The notes: generated from the sequence alone by a model not told the origin. A stretch of 64,000 bases of DNA from Cercis canadensis (GCA_003255065.1 QAOA01005801.1:1398367-1462366); one strand, 5' to 3'; positions 34,808 to 46,113 are shown, counted from the first letter of the stretch. Made by a program: numbers and translations.

Positions 34808-35301
34808 ATTAATAACAAGATTATCAACTACTCTTCTCCTAGACTTTTTTGCAAGGTATGGAAAGTTTTATCAACTTCAGAATCAAATTCACACAATTTA
34901 TTGCAAGAAGACCTAGTCATGCACTAAATGAAACACAACAAAATAACCTAGTTAAGGTATCTAAACATTTTTAAAAAATGTAAGACCACTATAAAATGAA
35001 AGCTATATGAAAATGCAACTCAAAAGTAAAATAAAAAAAATCTTTAAAAAATAGAAATGTGGTCAAAAAGATGGAATTTGACCAAAAGAAGATGGTGCTC
35101 ATGGCAAAGCATGAGTTTTGATTGTTAGGGCATTTTCCTTCAACTGACTAATTTTTAGGTCAATCGAAGTTAAGAAATCCGTACAAAATTCTAGCCGCAG
35201 CACACTCTAATTCAGGCCAAATCACAAGGAAAATATTGAAAAACTAGAAACAAGGCACAAGGATTCATACAAGGGTTTGAAATTATCAATAACATTGACA
35301 T

Positions 35302-35319
35302 TCCTCGAGAATAGCACCA
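35302..35319 (-). other. Degenerate primer binding site of Gypsy-3
   Basis: TCCTCGAGAATAGCACCA keeps the CCA end and several bases of the tRNA-Asp 3' end; most differences are G-to-A or C-to-T. Confidence 0.55.
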
Positions 35320-35326
35320 AAATTAT

Positions 35327-36548
35327 ATCAGAATTATTGCGTTCCAACAAAATTAAAACTAAATCCCCTATAAAGAATGCAATACAGGGCTGATCCAAGA
35401 TGTCTCTCAGGGAATGCAATAACTAATTAACAATTTTAAGATTACTAATTGGGGATTTTCAAACACAAATTATATTACCAAATGTAAATCACATAATTAA
35501 ACAGGGATTAAATCAATCAATAAAAACGCAACCTAACTTGACATCCATCAAGAATTGATTTGATTCATCATAGACCGAACATGATTAATTAAGTCTTAAT
35601 GCACTGCTACTTGATTTTAGCTATAACCAAAATCTTTGCATTATAATTAAGTGTTCCTACTAAATTATCATTCAAAATCCGATTTAACCACACACATCAC
35701 TAATCCTTGCAATCGCACAAAATAAGCAATTAGTTGCTTAACCTAAAACTGAACATCAATTAACACACCTTCTCTAGATTCATGTAATAGAACAAATATT
35801 TATCAACCTAAATTCTATTTTGTACCTCAAAATCTATATGAATAACAAAAATCTCCATAAATCCATACATAAACCAAGGCATGATAAAAATCCAAAGAAG
35901 AATAGAATTGCATTTAACTTGAATCAATTAAATATAGGATCTCAAAATCAAACCGAATTCAATCTGGAGTCTAGGTCAGTTACAGAAGTTCTACTCCTCC
36001 ATGACCATCAAATTTGAGCTCCAATGGAACAATGTATCTCCAGAAAACAAAAGAGGAAAAGAAAAATAACTGCCTACTGAAAAATTGTCCTACTCTTTAC
36101 CCTAATTTGGATTTATAATCGCCCATGGCCAAAGACTGAATTGCCCCTCCGTGTAGGATTTCTCCACAGCTTCAGAATGAGTCCTCCTTTTCATGAATTG
36201 GACTTCAGATGAAGGAAATGGGTCCAAATAACTGGTCTCGGCCCAAAAGTCTGAGTGTTGAACTTCTGCGGGTTAGGGCACCACTAAGACATCCCTGGAT
36301 GGAAATTTGGTCTTCTGTCTTAGCTTTCCTACAAGACCGAAGCACAATTTTTAGAGATTGAAAACTCAAGATAAGCTAAAAATATCAAGACAGGGTCCAA
36401 ATGACAATGCTGAATGACAAAAAACCCTAAAGCCCAACATGGAACCCAAATCACAAAATAAGGCCTAAGTCATGAAATTAAGCATAGGATAGGATGAAAA
36501 ACACTAAGCATGAAAGTCAAATAACATATAAAAAAATATTGTTTATTA
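35327..36548 (-). repeat. 5' LTR of Gypsy-3
   Basis: Homologue of 26728-27970; both ends have decayed from TG...CA. Confidence 0.88.
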
Positions 36549-36553
36549 GTAGA
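36549..36553. repeat. Target site duplication of Gypsy-3, right
   Basis: GTAGA, identical to 26723-26727. Confidence 0.75.
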
Positions 36554-36563
36554 TGAATTGTAC

Positions 36564-36582
36564 CTGAAAAAGATAAAAATTG
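36564..36582 (-). promoter_or_regulatory. Splice-acceptor-like site upstream of ORF3 in Athila-2a
   Basis: The sense strand reads TTTTTATCTTTTTCAG followed by GTACAATTC. With Gypsy-3 removed it lies 24 bases before the ORF3 ATG. Athila-1b has an equivalent site at 42073. Confidence 0.5.
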
Positions 36583-37719
36583 GCTAATAAGCATGGCACA
36601 ACTAAGGGTAACATAATAGACAACCAACCAATAGTAGATAGCAAAAAAGCATGCAAGGAGGTATGGTAGCAAGTGTGTGTGATAGGCAATGTGTGCATTT
36701 TAGCCAAGAAAGGGGCTTTCCATCATGTAGTGGGCTTAGAAGTTCAAATTAATAAGCTTAAGTGAGCGTGTGAAATTTTGAACATGAATGCAAGCTAAAA
36801 CAAATTTGGTATCAAGAGGTCCATTCCTAGCTAATGTGATGGCATGGTAGCGTATGGGCAAAGTAGTGTTATGTGTCAAGCACCCAAGTCTTAAAGGTGG
36901 GGTTTAATGAGAGACGGCCATTAAATTACTCAAGACATTGATCGCATACAAAGCAATAACCATGCATGCCTTAATTGCATAACAAGCTCAATAAGTTAAC
37001 CAAGACAGAAATAGTAAAACAAGCTAAGCAGTGAGGTAGTCTAGAACATGCAATTGTAAGTTATGAAGCATTAATCATACACAAGGCTTAAAGGGAAAAT
37101 CATGAATTTCTAAATGGCCTAAGGAATCATGTATGGGTGGCCCTAAAGAGGTTCCATGAATGGGTATTGGGGTTTAGAAAACATAAGTAGTGATGAGGGG
37201 TACAAATTTCACACATGCAGAGAAGTTGTATTCATTTAGGAATTTTGTCAAACACCTTGTGGGCATGTTCAAATCTAGATAGAGAAATACCGCATATGAA
37301 AATTGGATTTCTTCCATATTGGCCAAACCAGTTCAAACATGAAAATGACAAGAACAAATTAGAAGAACGTACTTGAGAGGTGGAGAGAAGCAAAAATCCC
37401 CATGTGCCCAAGTGGATTCAGTGTAATGTTAATGGGTGTTGGTGTGTGTGAATTTGTGCACTAATGGGTGTAGAGAGGTGATAGAAGTGTGCGAAAATGG
37501 TGTAGAATGTAAGTGGGGGAGTGAATTTAGTGAGGTTGTTTGGGTTGGTGAGGGAAGAAAAGGGGCGAAGGAGAAGAGTGATGCAAAGAAAATTTTAGGA
37601 AGGAGGGGAAGGGGTGGGCATAAGGGAATGAGGGAAAAGGGAATTTGGGGTTTTAAATCCTGACTTCAAAACGCACCATTTTTTGCAAAAGTTTGATTTT
37701 TTTTTTTTAAACTTACCTA

Positions 37720-37990
37720 GGCACTGTAGCATCCTAGGTAGGGCGCTGCGGGGTCCTAGCTGCTAGTGGTCTTGCTTGAAACAAGGCACTGTGGCATCCC
37801 TCAGTGGGCGTTGTGGCACCCAACTTGCTGTCTCCGCCTTTCTCCAGGGCGCTGCGGCATCCTTCAATGGGTGTTGTGGCATCCTTCAGTGGACGCTGCG
37901 GCATCTTAGGTGTTGTCTCCCCTGGTTGCTGGTGCATGGCAGGGCGTTGCGGCATCCTGGGTTTGGCGCTGCGGCGCCCAACTTGCTACC
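37720..37990. repeat. GC-rich GGGCGCTGCGGC repeat block in the Athila-2a spacer
   Basis: About eight degenerate copies of GGGCGCTGCGGCATCC or GGCGCCCAACTTGC within 270 bp, far richer in G+C than the flanks. The same words recur in the Athila-2a LTR (57860-58160) and, inverted, in Athila-2b (62050-62260). Confidence 0.8.
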
Positions 37991-38012
37991 TAGTCTTGCA
38001 AATTTGGCCCTT

Positions 38013-38017
38013 TCATC
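38013..38017. repeat. Target site duplication of Athila-1b, left
   Basis: TCATC, repeated at 51214-51218. Confidence 0.92.
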
Positions 38018-39550
38018 TGATGTGTTTCGTTTTAGAATTGTATTCAATTAAATCAATACTACAATCACTCTAGGCAAGTGTACCTATCATTTTGTAGAAT
38101 AGCTTAATCGAGTATAAATATTATTCCCACGAGGAACTATAGCTATTAGTAGTAATCATTTTTCTATTATCTAATCTCAGAATTGTGGTTTAATGAATGA
38201 ACTACTTAATCTAAACTAATATAAACAAGACAAGAAAATAATAACAATAAATTTGATAGATTTATCAATTGGGAAGGACGAGTCTAGATAAGAATCCCCC
38301 TAGAATATAACATTGCACTTTCATCTTTAATTCAATGGTCACCAACCCTTTACCTAGACTGATGGAAATTCCAGAATTATGCCTTAATCTTTCTCAAGCA
38401 ATAAGACATCTATTCCTAGGTTGATTGACTGAAATCTCTTCCTAATCAAAACCCCCAAGAATGCATTAATTCGTGTTCTGTGAATTCCCTTAGTACATTA
38501 ACTCAAATCAGAGGACTTATGCGAACCCTATCTCTAGTGATTCTAAGCAAATCCCACTGCCTACAAGTGATCTTGTTCAATTTACAATTTCTCAATCTAT
38601 AAACTGAAATCTGATGTTAAATCAATGACATGCTTCATCAACTCAACAAAAATAATAATCATAGACAATTCTAAGAAATGAAAGTTACATTCTCATTAAA
38701 TCAAAGGGAGAAAAGTGCAGATGTAGTTTTAGGGTTCATCCTATCTAAACCTTTACAAATTAGTTCATGATAAAATCTGAATCAACAAAATACAGAGAAG
38801 ACAATATAGAATCAGAAAAACTCATTCTCATGAAGTTCTTTCAAGGGGTTGATCTTCTATCTTGTTCTTCTCCAAGCCTCCAAAGTGCTCTTCCCATACC
38901 TGGCCTTTGATGCCTCTAAAGAACCCCAAATGTTTGACTGCTGAAAGATCCCCAGTCTTCCCTCTAGAGTTCATATATATTTAACTCGAATTGTAGGGTT
39001 TCAACTTCAGATGCTCGAGCACGGCCAGGACACGGCCGTGTTCACTTAAGGTGGCTGGGCATGTCACTTAAATTCCTCTTCTGGACTTCAAACATGGCCT
39101 CGAACATGGCCGTGTTTACTTATGGTGAAGGCGTGTTCATCTCTGGATGTCTCTGGACTGCGAACACGACCTCTAACACAGTCGTGTTTACTTATGGTGA
39201 AGGTGTGTTCATCTCAAGATGTCTTTGGACTGCGAACACGGCACCAACACGGGCATGTTGGTCACAAATCTTAGCCGTGTTTCCCAGTAAACTAGAGCAG
39301 GGCTTTTTGGATGGTGGACACGGGCACACACATGGTCGTGTGTGGGTCATGTCCCCTGTATACACTTCAAATTCTTCTTATTTTGCTCCAGAAACTTCCT
39401 AAAATCCTTCCTTTAGCTTGGATTAACCAAAGAAACACTTAAAACACAAATAATGGGATTATGCACCATGTTTAAAGCAAATTGGACTCAAATGTAAGCA
39501 TGAATGTATGGACAAAGCATGGATTTTATAGGCATAATTGGAAAATATCA
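38018..39550 (-). repeat. 3' LTR of Athila-1b (1533 bp)
   Basis: TGATGTGTTTC...AAATATCA on the plus strand. It is 14 bases longer than the 5' LTR, chiefly because of an extra 12-base piece within the GC-rich minisatellite at 39010-39360. Confidence 0.93.
39010..39360. repeat. Palindromic minisatellite block in the 3' LTR of Athila-1b
   Basis: Two adjacent ~80-bp units, each with GTGTTTACTTATGGTGAAGG and GGATGTCTCTGGACTGCG, joined by ACACGGCC/GGCCGTGT words. The equivalent block of the other LTR is 50690-51020 and differs by an indel. Confidence 0.85.
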
Positions 39551-39591
39551 AATCCCTCCACACTTAAGCAATTGCTTGTCCTCAAGCAATT
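39551..39591 (-). promoter_or_regulatory. Polypurine tract and AGGA hairpin next to the 3' LTR of Athila-1b
   Basis: Sense strand: a perfect 9-bp stem (AATTGCTTG and CAAGCAATT) around the loop AGGA, then TAAGTGTGGAGGGATT directly against the LTR. The tract should prime plus-strand DNA; the hairpin is an additional feature. Confidence 0.8.
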
Positions 39592-40333
39592 CAAATCAGA
39601 ACAAGTCTCTTTATAAGCTCTATCCTTGGGAAAAATAGTTCAATTCAAAGAAGTTTGTGCTATGTACTTTGCCCTAAACAATTGCATTATTCAGTTCTTA
39701 TGCTCAGCTCATGAACCCAGTTATTTACCCATAGAATTGTCTTAGCTTACCCTTCTGTGTCTGAATAGAGCTACCCTGTGCTCATTACTTTATTCTCATC
39801 ATGACAGATATAAAAATATTTTTCTTTTTCTGCTAAAAGCTCTAGTATGCTACTATTTTTTCTTTTCTTACATAGTTGGGGGGTCCTAAGATGTGGTGTC
39901 CGGTCATTGCCTACGACCCACATTCAACTAGTTATGCTTCAATGACATGCTCATATCCTTCTTCGGTTTCAAACACATAAGGTAGAGGAGCAAAGCCCTA
40001 CTATCCTCAAAATAACTACTCAAATATTTTTTTATTTTTTTTCCAAGAAATGAAAGGTAAAGGCATATGGTATTATTCATGTCAGACAATCAGGGCTAAC
40101 TAGTATAATGTTATATTTCAAAATCCCAGGTCCATTGAACCTAAGTGGTGAGCTCATCATGCAGCTAGCTAAAAGGCAAGGTATTAAGCAAAAATAATAA
40201 AACACAGCACAGATAAACAAATTCTCAGGAATATCACTTCAAGAGCACAATGTTCTAGTTCGAATTATGTCAGACATTCATAACTTGTTCAGTTCTACCA
40301 TGTTAAAGCATTCTAGATTAAAACACAATGAAT
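39592..40333 (-). other. 3' untranslated region of Athila-1b
   Basis: Between the two polypurine modules; no coding signal. Confidence 0.6.
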
Positions 40334-40375
40334 ACCCCCCGCCCCCACGCTTAAGTAACACATTGTCCTCAATGT
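40334..40375 (-). promoter_or_regulatory. Second polypurine-like tract with AGGA hairpin in Athila-1b
   Basis: Sense strand: a perfect 6-bp stem (ACATTG and CAATGT) around AGGA, then TTACTTAAGCGTGGGGGCGG. It lies ~200 bp after the end of ORF3 and ~780 bp before the LTR-adjacent tract, which it resembles in layout but not in stem sequence. Confidence 0.65.
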
Positions 40376-40577
40376 ATGGAAAGTTAAAGTAAGAGGACAG
40401 ATACTCCCTGAGTGAAGAGATTCTTGATGTTTTGGGCAGGTGTTGGTGAGCGAGGCTGCAAAAAGAATGTTACAACTAGAAAGATAGTGAAAAGAGCGAG
40501 AACTATAAAATTTAAACTAAAATACTGGACTAAGTGAAGTCAAAAATAAATTACAAAGAGAAATAAAGAAAAACAAG

Positions 40578-42063
40578 CTACTCCTTAGGTTGGTGTCCCG
40601 AATGCTCAGAATGTGGTTCAAAAGGCAAGTCGGTTGGCTGAGCAGCCAAAGACTCAGGTGGTGGTGCTCGGGATGTGGTGCGTGGAGGACAAATCGATTC
40701 GACCGAAGAAGCTAGGTCTGCATCGTCCTTTGCGTCGTAGAAGCGAGGTGAGCTGGGTGGTGATGGTGGCTGAAGTGTCATACTCTGGCACATCATATGT
40801 AAGGTGGACTCTACCCACTGGTGATGTGCTCGTGCATAGGGCATCCACTGGAGCATATCATGGCGCGTTTGGCAGTGGTCCACTACAAGGCGGCTGAGTC
40901 AAACCCGTGTCCCATCGACCTCCACTTCTATGTGGCTCAACTGCCTCTCGACGATGGTGGGTTTCCAATCCTCCTCATCGGGTGATGTGAAGGGAACTCC
41001 CAGAAATTCCTGTGATGATGGTAGAGCTGATGTGCTAGGGCCTGTTGTAGGTGGGTCCTCGGGGTGGCTGGCGAGTGGTTCTTCAGCTCGTGGGGGAGCA
41101 CCGACTAGAGCGAGGTATGTGCCCTATGTGTTCATGCGGCGCTCGACTATCCCCTTGGCCTTTAGGGTGTCCATCCCTAAAGGCAGTGGTCGGCAGGCCA
41201 CTGTGAGACTAGACTCCTTACCTAGAATGTCCAGATTCCACGCCAATCGGGTGATGATAGATCCACCACCGATAGCGCTAAAGTTTCCCCTCTGCAAATA
41301 ATCTCTAACCAACTGAATGAATGAGTATCCGAGGTGGCAATGATGCTTCTTGTGAATGCACTAGAGGTAAAACATGTCCCTCTTGCTGACGACTCCGGTG
41401 CTCTCCCGCCTCACAGTCAATGAGTGAACAAGGAGCTTGTGAATGAAACGGAGGGCAAGAGATCAAAGAGTGGAGGCCTTAGACCTCTTGGCCTCATATG
41501 TGGTCTCAGTACTAATGGTCTACCAGTAATCCATAGGCTCTGTGGTAGGTGAGTGCCAGTCCATGTTGCAAGAGTCATAGACAAACTCTGCTCAGCTAGT
41601 CCTGCTGCCTCTGTGAACTCATAGAGGCTCATACTCTGCATGGATATGCCTAGTCGGAATCTAATGGTGTCCGGTTCATGCCACGTGGTGTGGGAGTCTG
41701 TGAATGTCGCATTGATCTCCATTGTGGCGAGAAACTCCAAAGTGAGTTCTCGGTCCACCGGCTCTCGAAGCTTAATGATGCTGCTCCATTAACTAAAACT
41801 AAGAAGATGGCGCACCCCCTGTTCCAGGCCCAACTCCTGTAATACTATCCATTCCGAGTAGCAGCTGGGCTCGAATGGTTTGGTGAGCCACTCTTTGTGC
41901 TCATCGCCCTGGAATCAGAGGAATGGGTGAACTGAAATGTCCACGGCCCCGGGTCTTCTCTTCTTGGCAAGTGGAGAGAGGGCGACTCCTAAGGTGTCGA
42001 GCGATTCTTCCTAGGTTGCAACTTCTCACGACGTTGCTGGGATTTGTCAGTGCGCTTGATCAT
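40578..42063 (-). pseudogene. ORF3 of Athila-1b: ATHILA ORF-1-like protein
   Basis: Starts at ATG 42063 (MIKRTDKSQQRREKLQPRKN, strongly basic) 9 bases after a splice-acceptor-like CAG. The middle part carries RELTLEFLATMEINATF, IRFRLGISMQSMSLYEFTEA and AGLAEQSLSM, the pattern of the plant protein family named ATHILA ORF-1, typical of post-pol reading frames. The C-terminal part (40883-40578) is Pro/Ser-rich. Several frame changes break it. The function of this family is unknown; an envelope-like role has been suggested. No signal peptide or clear membrane segment is visible. Confidence 0.68.
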
Positions 42064-42072
42064 GGTGGTTGC

Positions 42073-42096
42073 CTGCAAAAACAGAGGAAAAGTAGT
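42073..42096 (-). promoter_or_regulatory. Splice-acceptor-like site upstream of ORF3 in Athila-1b
   Basis: Sense strand CTTTTCCTCTGTTTTTGCAG then GCAACCACC and the ATG. The pyrimidine tract, CAG and good start context suggest ORF3 is expressed from a spliced RNA. Confidence 0.55.
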
Positions 42097-44205
42097 ATGT
42101 GACCACGAAGGCAACAACTTCAAATACTCATGTTTCAAACATGTTATGCATCTCGCAAAATAATAGAATGAAAAGAACAATTTCCCACACTAGATGAAAG
42201 TCCAACAAGGCATCACAGATGCAAATTAATAGTTCGAAATAATAGAAGGAAGAGATAACAGTTTCCCACACCCTCACAAAACAATTTCAATATCCATATC
42301 AAAATGACTCAACAGAGTCCCCTATAATTCCCACAACAATAATGCATCTCTACTAATAGTTAATCAAAATCAGGTCCCTCAGCAAGAATTTATTCTCTGG
42401 TCATAGCACAGTATAATTCAGCATTCATTCCCACAGGGCTTGACAAGAAAATCATAGAAATCCACAAGTCCCTTTAATTATCAATTAGGAGTAGCAATTG
42501 GCATAGCAGAAATAAATTTTAGCAAAATTAACATGTTCCAAAGCAAGAGTTTATTCAAAATTACAACTGCAATTGAACCCTTCCATCAGAAAATCAGTTC
42601 CCATAACAAGAGGTATCATGGCAGTATTTACAGTAATGGAAAAATCAATCAAATAGACAAAGTCCTAAACACCCAAATTTCCAAGAATTAACAACCAACA
42701 ATGCCAAGTTTTTCTAATAACTGTGCAATCTGACAAGGCAGCAGCATCCCCACATTCCGAATAAACAGAATAAGCAGCAATACCCAACAATAAATAAGAA
42801 TCCATTCATTGGCTATATCACAGTAGGAATTCACACAGGAAAATAACAAAGTTACCCACAGAGCAATGTAAGAGTATCAAATTGAAATGCACTACAGCAA
42901 CAATGCAATATAAATGAAGAAATTCCCCCAATAAACAACTTCCAATAAATTAACAGAATCCATAGCACGAAATCAATGATAGTGGCGACAGTCATGGGAA
43001 TTGCAAGATAACAGTATTTTCAACCAGATGTCTAAACATCAGTAGATTCCCAATAGCAGTAGTAATAAATGGTAATGCTAAGTAACACTAATTGCTAGAA
43101 ATAGAAACCAATTCCGCAACACCCCAAATGCCCCAAAATTAGATTCTGCAGCAGCATCCCAAAAATTTCCAGTAATTATTCATCCTATATTTAATTGTTC
43201 TCCCATATTCCCTCACTAATTAAGCAAGAAATACACAGTAGATAGTCAATCAAATGCTCATAAATAACACATAAGATTGAAGGGGAAACTCATACCTGTG
43301 GGTGAAGAACTGCAACTGATACTGGGCGTAACCAAAAAATAACAAAATGTAATGGTGGGATGTAGTGTGGAACTCAATTAAACAGAAAATTCAGGCTTTG
43401 AGGGAAGGGCATTGACTGGAAATGGAGGTAGGAGGATCGGAGGGGTTAGGGATTTGGGAGAGGATTGAGAGAATTTAGGGATTTCTGATGTGGAGAGTGA
43501 CCCCATGAATCAGAAGTTTAAATGGTCACAGCGACACGCCCACAACACGGCTGTGTAGTGTGGGCATGTTTGGGTCTGAGTGAGAACACAGGGGTAAACA
43601 CGCTTGTGGCAGTGAGGTGTTTCAAGAGTGAAATGTGCTTTAAATGACACAGGGATGAACACGCCCGTGTTTTGTGGCCGTGTTCATAACACGGCTTGCT
43701 TAGATACTTACCTGGAAAGGACATGGTCGTGTTTGAAATGAGTTGATTATGGGCCATGGACACAGGCATGAACATGGCCATGTTAAGGGCCATGTTCATG
43801 CCTGTGTCTACACTCCTGAGCTCTCTGTGTGGTCCACACGCTTGATGACACGGCCATGTCATTGACTGTGTTCTCTCCCTGGATGTTCTGAATGATTCAC
43901 AAGCCTCTGGTTAATGGACACAGGGGTAAACACGGCCATGTTACGGGCCGTGTTCTCTAGTTAGAGTCTCTGTATGATGCACACGGGGTAGAGCATGCTC
44001 GTGTTCTTGCACATGTTCTATACTCTGAGATTAAAAATGAATTTCTACTCTGTAGAAGTATCCCCAATAGATCCTACACCACAAACATAAGATATAAAAC
44101 TCATAAAACTCCCCTTCAACTAAAAATTAACTAAGAAACTTAAAGAAAACAATTCAACACAAATCATAAAGAAAATGAAGATAAAAACAAAACACTAAAG
44201 ATATT
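42097..44205 (-). other. pol-ORF3 spacer of Athila-1b
   Basis: Non-coding, A-rich and CAGCAA-rich in its left part (42200-43250), then a palindromic GC-rich block at 43530-44030. No homology to a gene is seen. Confidence 0.65.
43530..44030. repeat. ACACGGCCGTG repeat block in the Athila-1b pol-ORF3 spacer
   Basis: More than ten degenerate copies of ACACGGCCATGTT/AACACGCCCGTGTT words, including GGGCCGTGTTC and its mirror. The vocabulary is that of the LTR minisatellite of the same element, but the ~75-bp higher-order unit is absent. Confidence 0.82.
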
Positions 44206-44228
44206 GGGTTGCCTCCCAACAAGCGCTT
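44206..44228 (-). promoter_or_regulatory. Conserved motif after pol (GGGTTGCCTCCCAAC)
   Basis: Plus-strand GGGTTGCCTCCCAACAAGCG. Near-identical at 51380-51402 in Athila-2a and recognisable in the opposite orientation at 61858-61880 in Athila-2b. A GTTG/CAAC stem can form. Not seen in Gypsy-3. Confidence 0.6.
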
Positions 44229-44234
44229 CTTTAC

Positions 44235-46113
44235 AGTCATTTAGCTAGACTTAAGGACTGAGGAACTACTGCAGAGGGTCTTAAAGGTGACAAACATCTC
44301 TGGAAAGTTCTTAGATGTTAGCACCATGGTATAACTTTAATCTCTGCCCATTGACCTTGAAGGTTCCTTTCTCTGGATGAGTGACTTCAACAGCATCATA
44401 AGGAAATACTTACTTTACCATGAAGGGGCTTAACCATCTAGACTTGAGTTTTCTTGTAAACAACCTAAAGCGTGAATTAAAGAGCAGCACTTGGTCCCCA
44501 GGTTGAAACTCTTTGGATGATTTAATACATTGATCATGCCACTTCTTAGCATTTTCCTTGTACAGCCTTGAACTTTCATAGGCAGCATCTCTCCATTCTG
44601 ACAGCTGGTTCAATTGGAGCAACCTTTTTTCACTTGCATTACACAAGTCATAGTTAAGGGATTTTATAGCCCAAAAGGCTTTATATTGCAGCTCTACTGG
44701 TAAATGACAGGACTTCCCATAAACAAGTTTGTAAGGGGTGGTACCAATGAGAGTTTTGAAACCAGTCCTATAAAGCCATAGAGCATCATTTAATCTTAAG
44801 GACCATTCCTTTCTAGATTGCTCTATAGTCTTTTCCAATATTCTTTTAAGTTCTTTATTTGTCACCTCTACTTGGCCACTAGTTTGAGGGTGATAAGAGG
44901 TAGTCACTTTATGAGTAACACCATATTTCTTCAAGGTATTAGCTAACTGTTGGTTACAAAAGTGGGTGCCTCTATCACTAATGATAGCTCTAGGTGCTCC
45001 AAACCTGGCGAACAATTTCTTAAGGAACTTGACAACTACCCTAACATCATTGGTAGGCAAAGCTTGAGCTTCTACCCATTTAGATACATAATTTACTACA
45101 ACTAGGATATATTTGTTCCCATAAGACGAAGGAAAAGGGCCAATGAAGTCAATGCCCCAGACATCAAAGACTTCACACACTAAGATGCTGGTCTGGGGCA
45201 TTTTATCCTTCTTAGAGATGTTACTTGTGCGCTGGCAATTGTCACATTGCTTCACATACCTATGAGCATCCTTAAATAAGGTAGGCCAATAAAAACCTGA
45301 CTCCAGGACTTTTCTTGCTGTTCTATTGGCTTGATAATGTCTTCCAATTGGACCCTTATGGCAATGCTCCAAGATGCTTTCAGTTTCAAGATAGGCAACA
45401 CAACGCCTTATCATTTGGTCTGCACAAAAACGAAATAGATAGGGGTCTTCCCAAAGGTAGTACTTCAAATCAGAGAAGAATTTCTTCTCTTGTGAATAAG
45501 TTAACTCTTTTGGCAGAACCCTGCCTATAAGGTAGTTAGCAAAATCAGCAAACCAAGGAATATTTATCACCTCAATCTCATATAGTTGTTCGTCTGGAAA
45601 AGTATTGTTTAAGTCCTCTTCTACTAAATCCCCTTGAACTGAGAATTCTAGACGAGACAAATGGTCTGCTGCTAGGTTCTCGGTTCCCTTAAGGTCTCGT
45701 ATCTCTAAGTCAAACTCTTGCAACAACAAAACCCAGAGTATTAGACGAGACTTAGCATTATTTTTGGTCAAAAGATACCTCAATGCTGAATGATTAGTAT
45801 ACACAATGACTTTAGACATAATAAGATAAGATCTAAATTTGTCTAAAACAAAAACCATTGCAAGCAATTCTTTTTCAGTAGTAGTGTAGTTCTTCTGAGC
45901 ATCAATCAAAGTTTTGCTCGCGTAATAGATGGGCCGGAAGTGCTTGTCCCTGTGCTGTCCCAAGACTGCTCCTACTGCAAAATCACTTGCATCACACATT
46001 AGTTCAAATGGTGATGACCAATCAGGCGTAATCATAATGGGGGCAATAGTTAATTTTCCTTTTAAGGTGTTAAATGCATTCATGCAATCCTTATCAAAGA
46101 CAAAAAGGGACAT
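44235..46113 (-). pseudogene. Athila-1b RNase H and integrase (567-residue open frame)
   Basis: The longest open frame of the window (46113-44410). RNase H covers residues 1-155: MCDAS (D41), TTEKELL (E82), but VYTNHSAL where Asp is expected (N107), a loss of a catalytic residue. Integrase: zinc-finger H252, H259, C290, C293; catalytic D322 (GIDFIGPFP), D380 (ISDRGTHFC) and E416 (GQVEVTNKE), exactly DD35E; then the C-terminal region with [18 protein letters not shown] and FNSRFRLF. The frame continues degraded to about 44235. No chromodomain. Integrase itself looks intact. Confidence 0.92.

Larger units (their letters stand above)
26728..36548 (-). mobile_element. Gypsy-3: complete Ty3/gypsy element without ORF3, inserted in Athila-2a
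   Basis: Two ~1.23-kb LTRs (26728-27970 and 35327-36548) flank gag, protease, RT, RNase H and integrase on the minus strand. A degenerate tRNA-Asp primer site lies at 35302-35319 and a polypurine tract at 27971. The space between integrase and the 3' LTR (~1.5 kb) has no post-pol ORF. It belongs to the broad Athila-like group by PBS and pol text but forms a separate family. The insertion separates the ORF3 start codon of Athila-2a from its spacer. Confidence 0.9.
36554..38012 (-). other. pol-ORF3 spacer of Athila-2a (left of Athila-1b)
   Basis: Non-coding spacer between pol and ORF3. It is colinear with the Athila-2b spacer at 61.9-63.0 kb: the ACGCACCATTTTT word matches AAATGGTGCATTTT near 62300, and the sequence flanking the Athila-1b insertion matches GGATGAAA near 62022. 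It contains a splice-acceptor-like site at 36564 and a GC-rich repeat at 37720-37990. Confidence 0.7.

Noticed and set aside
37776..38073. Open frames over the GC-rich block
   Set aside because: The frames follow the repeat words and run into the LTR; no protein family fits.
39061..39402. Plus-strand open frame in the LTR (also 50737-50964)
   Set aside because: Antisense to the element and created by the ~80-bp minisatellite.
40613..41301. Plus-strand open frames opposite ORF3
   Set aside because: Shadows of the minus-strand ORF3; no recognisable domain.
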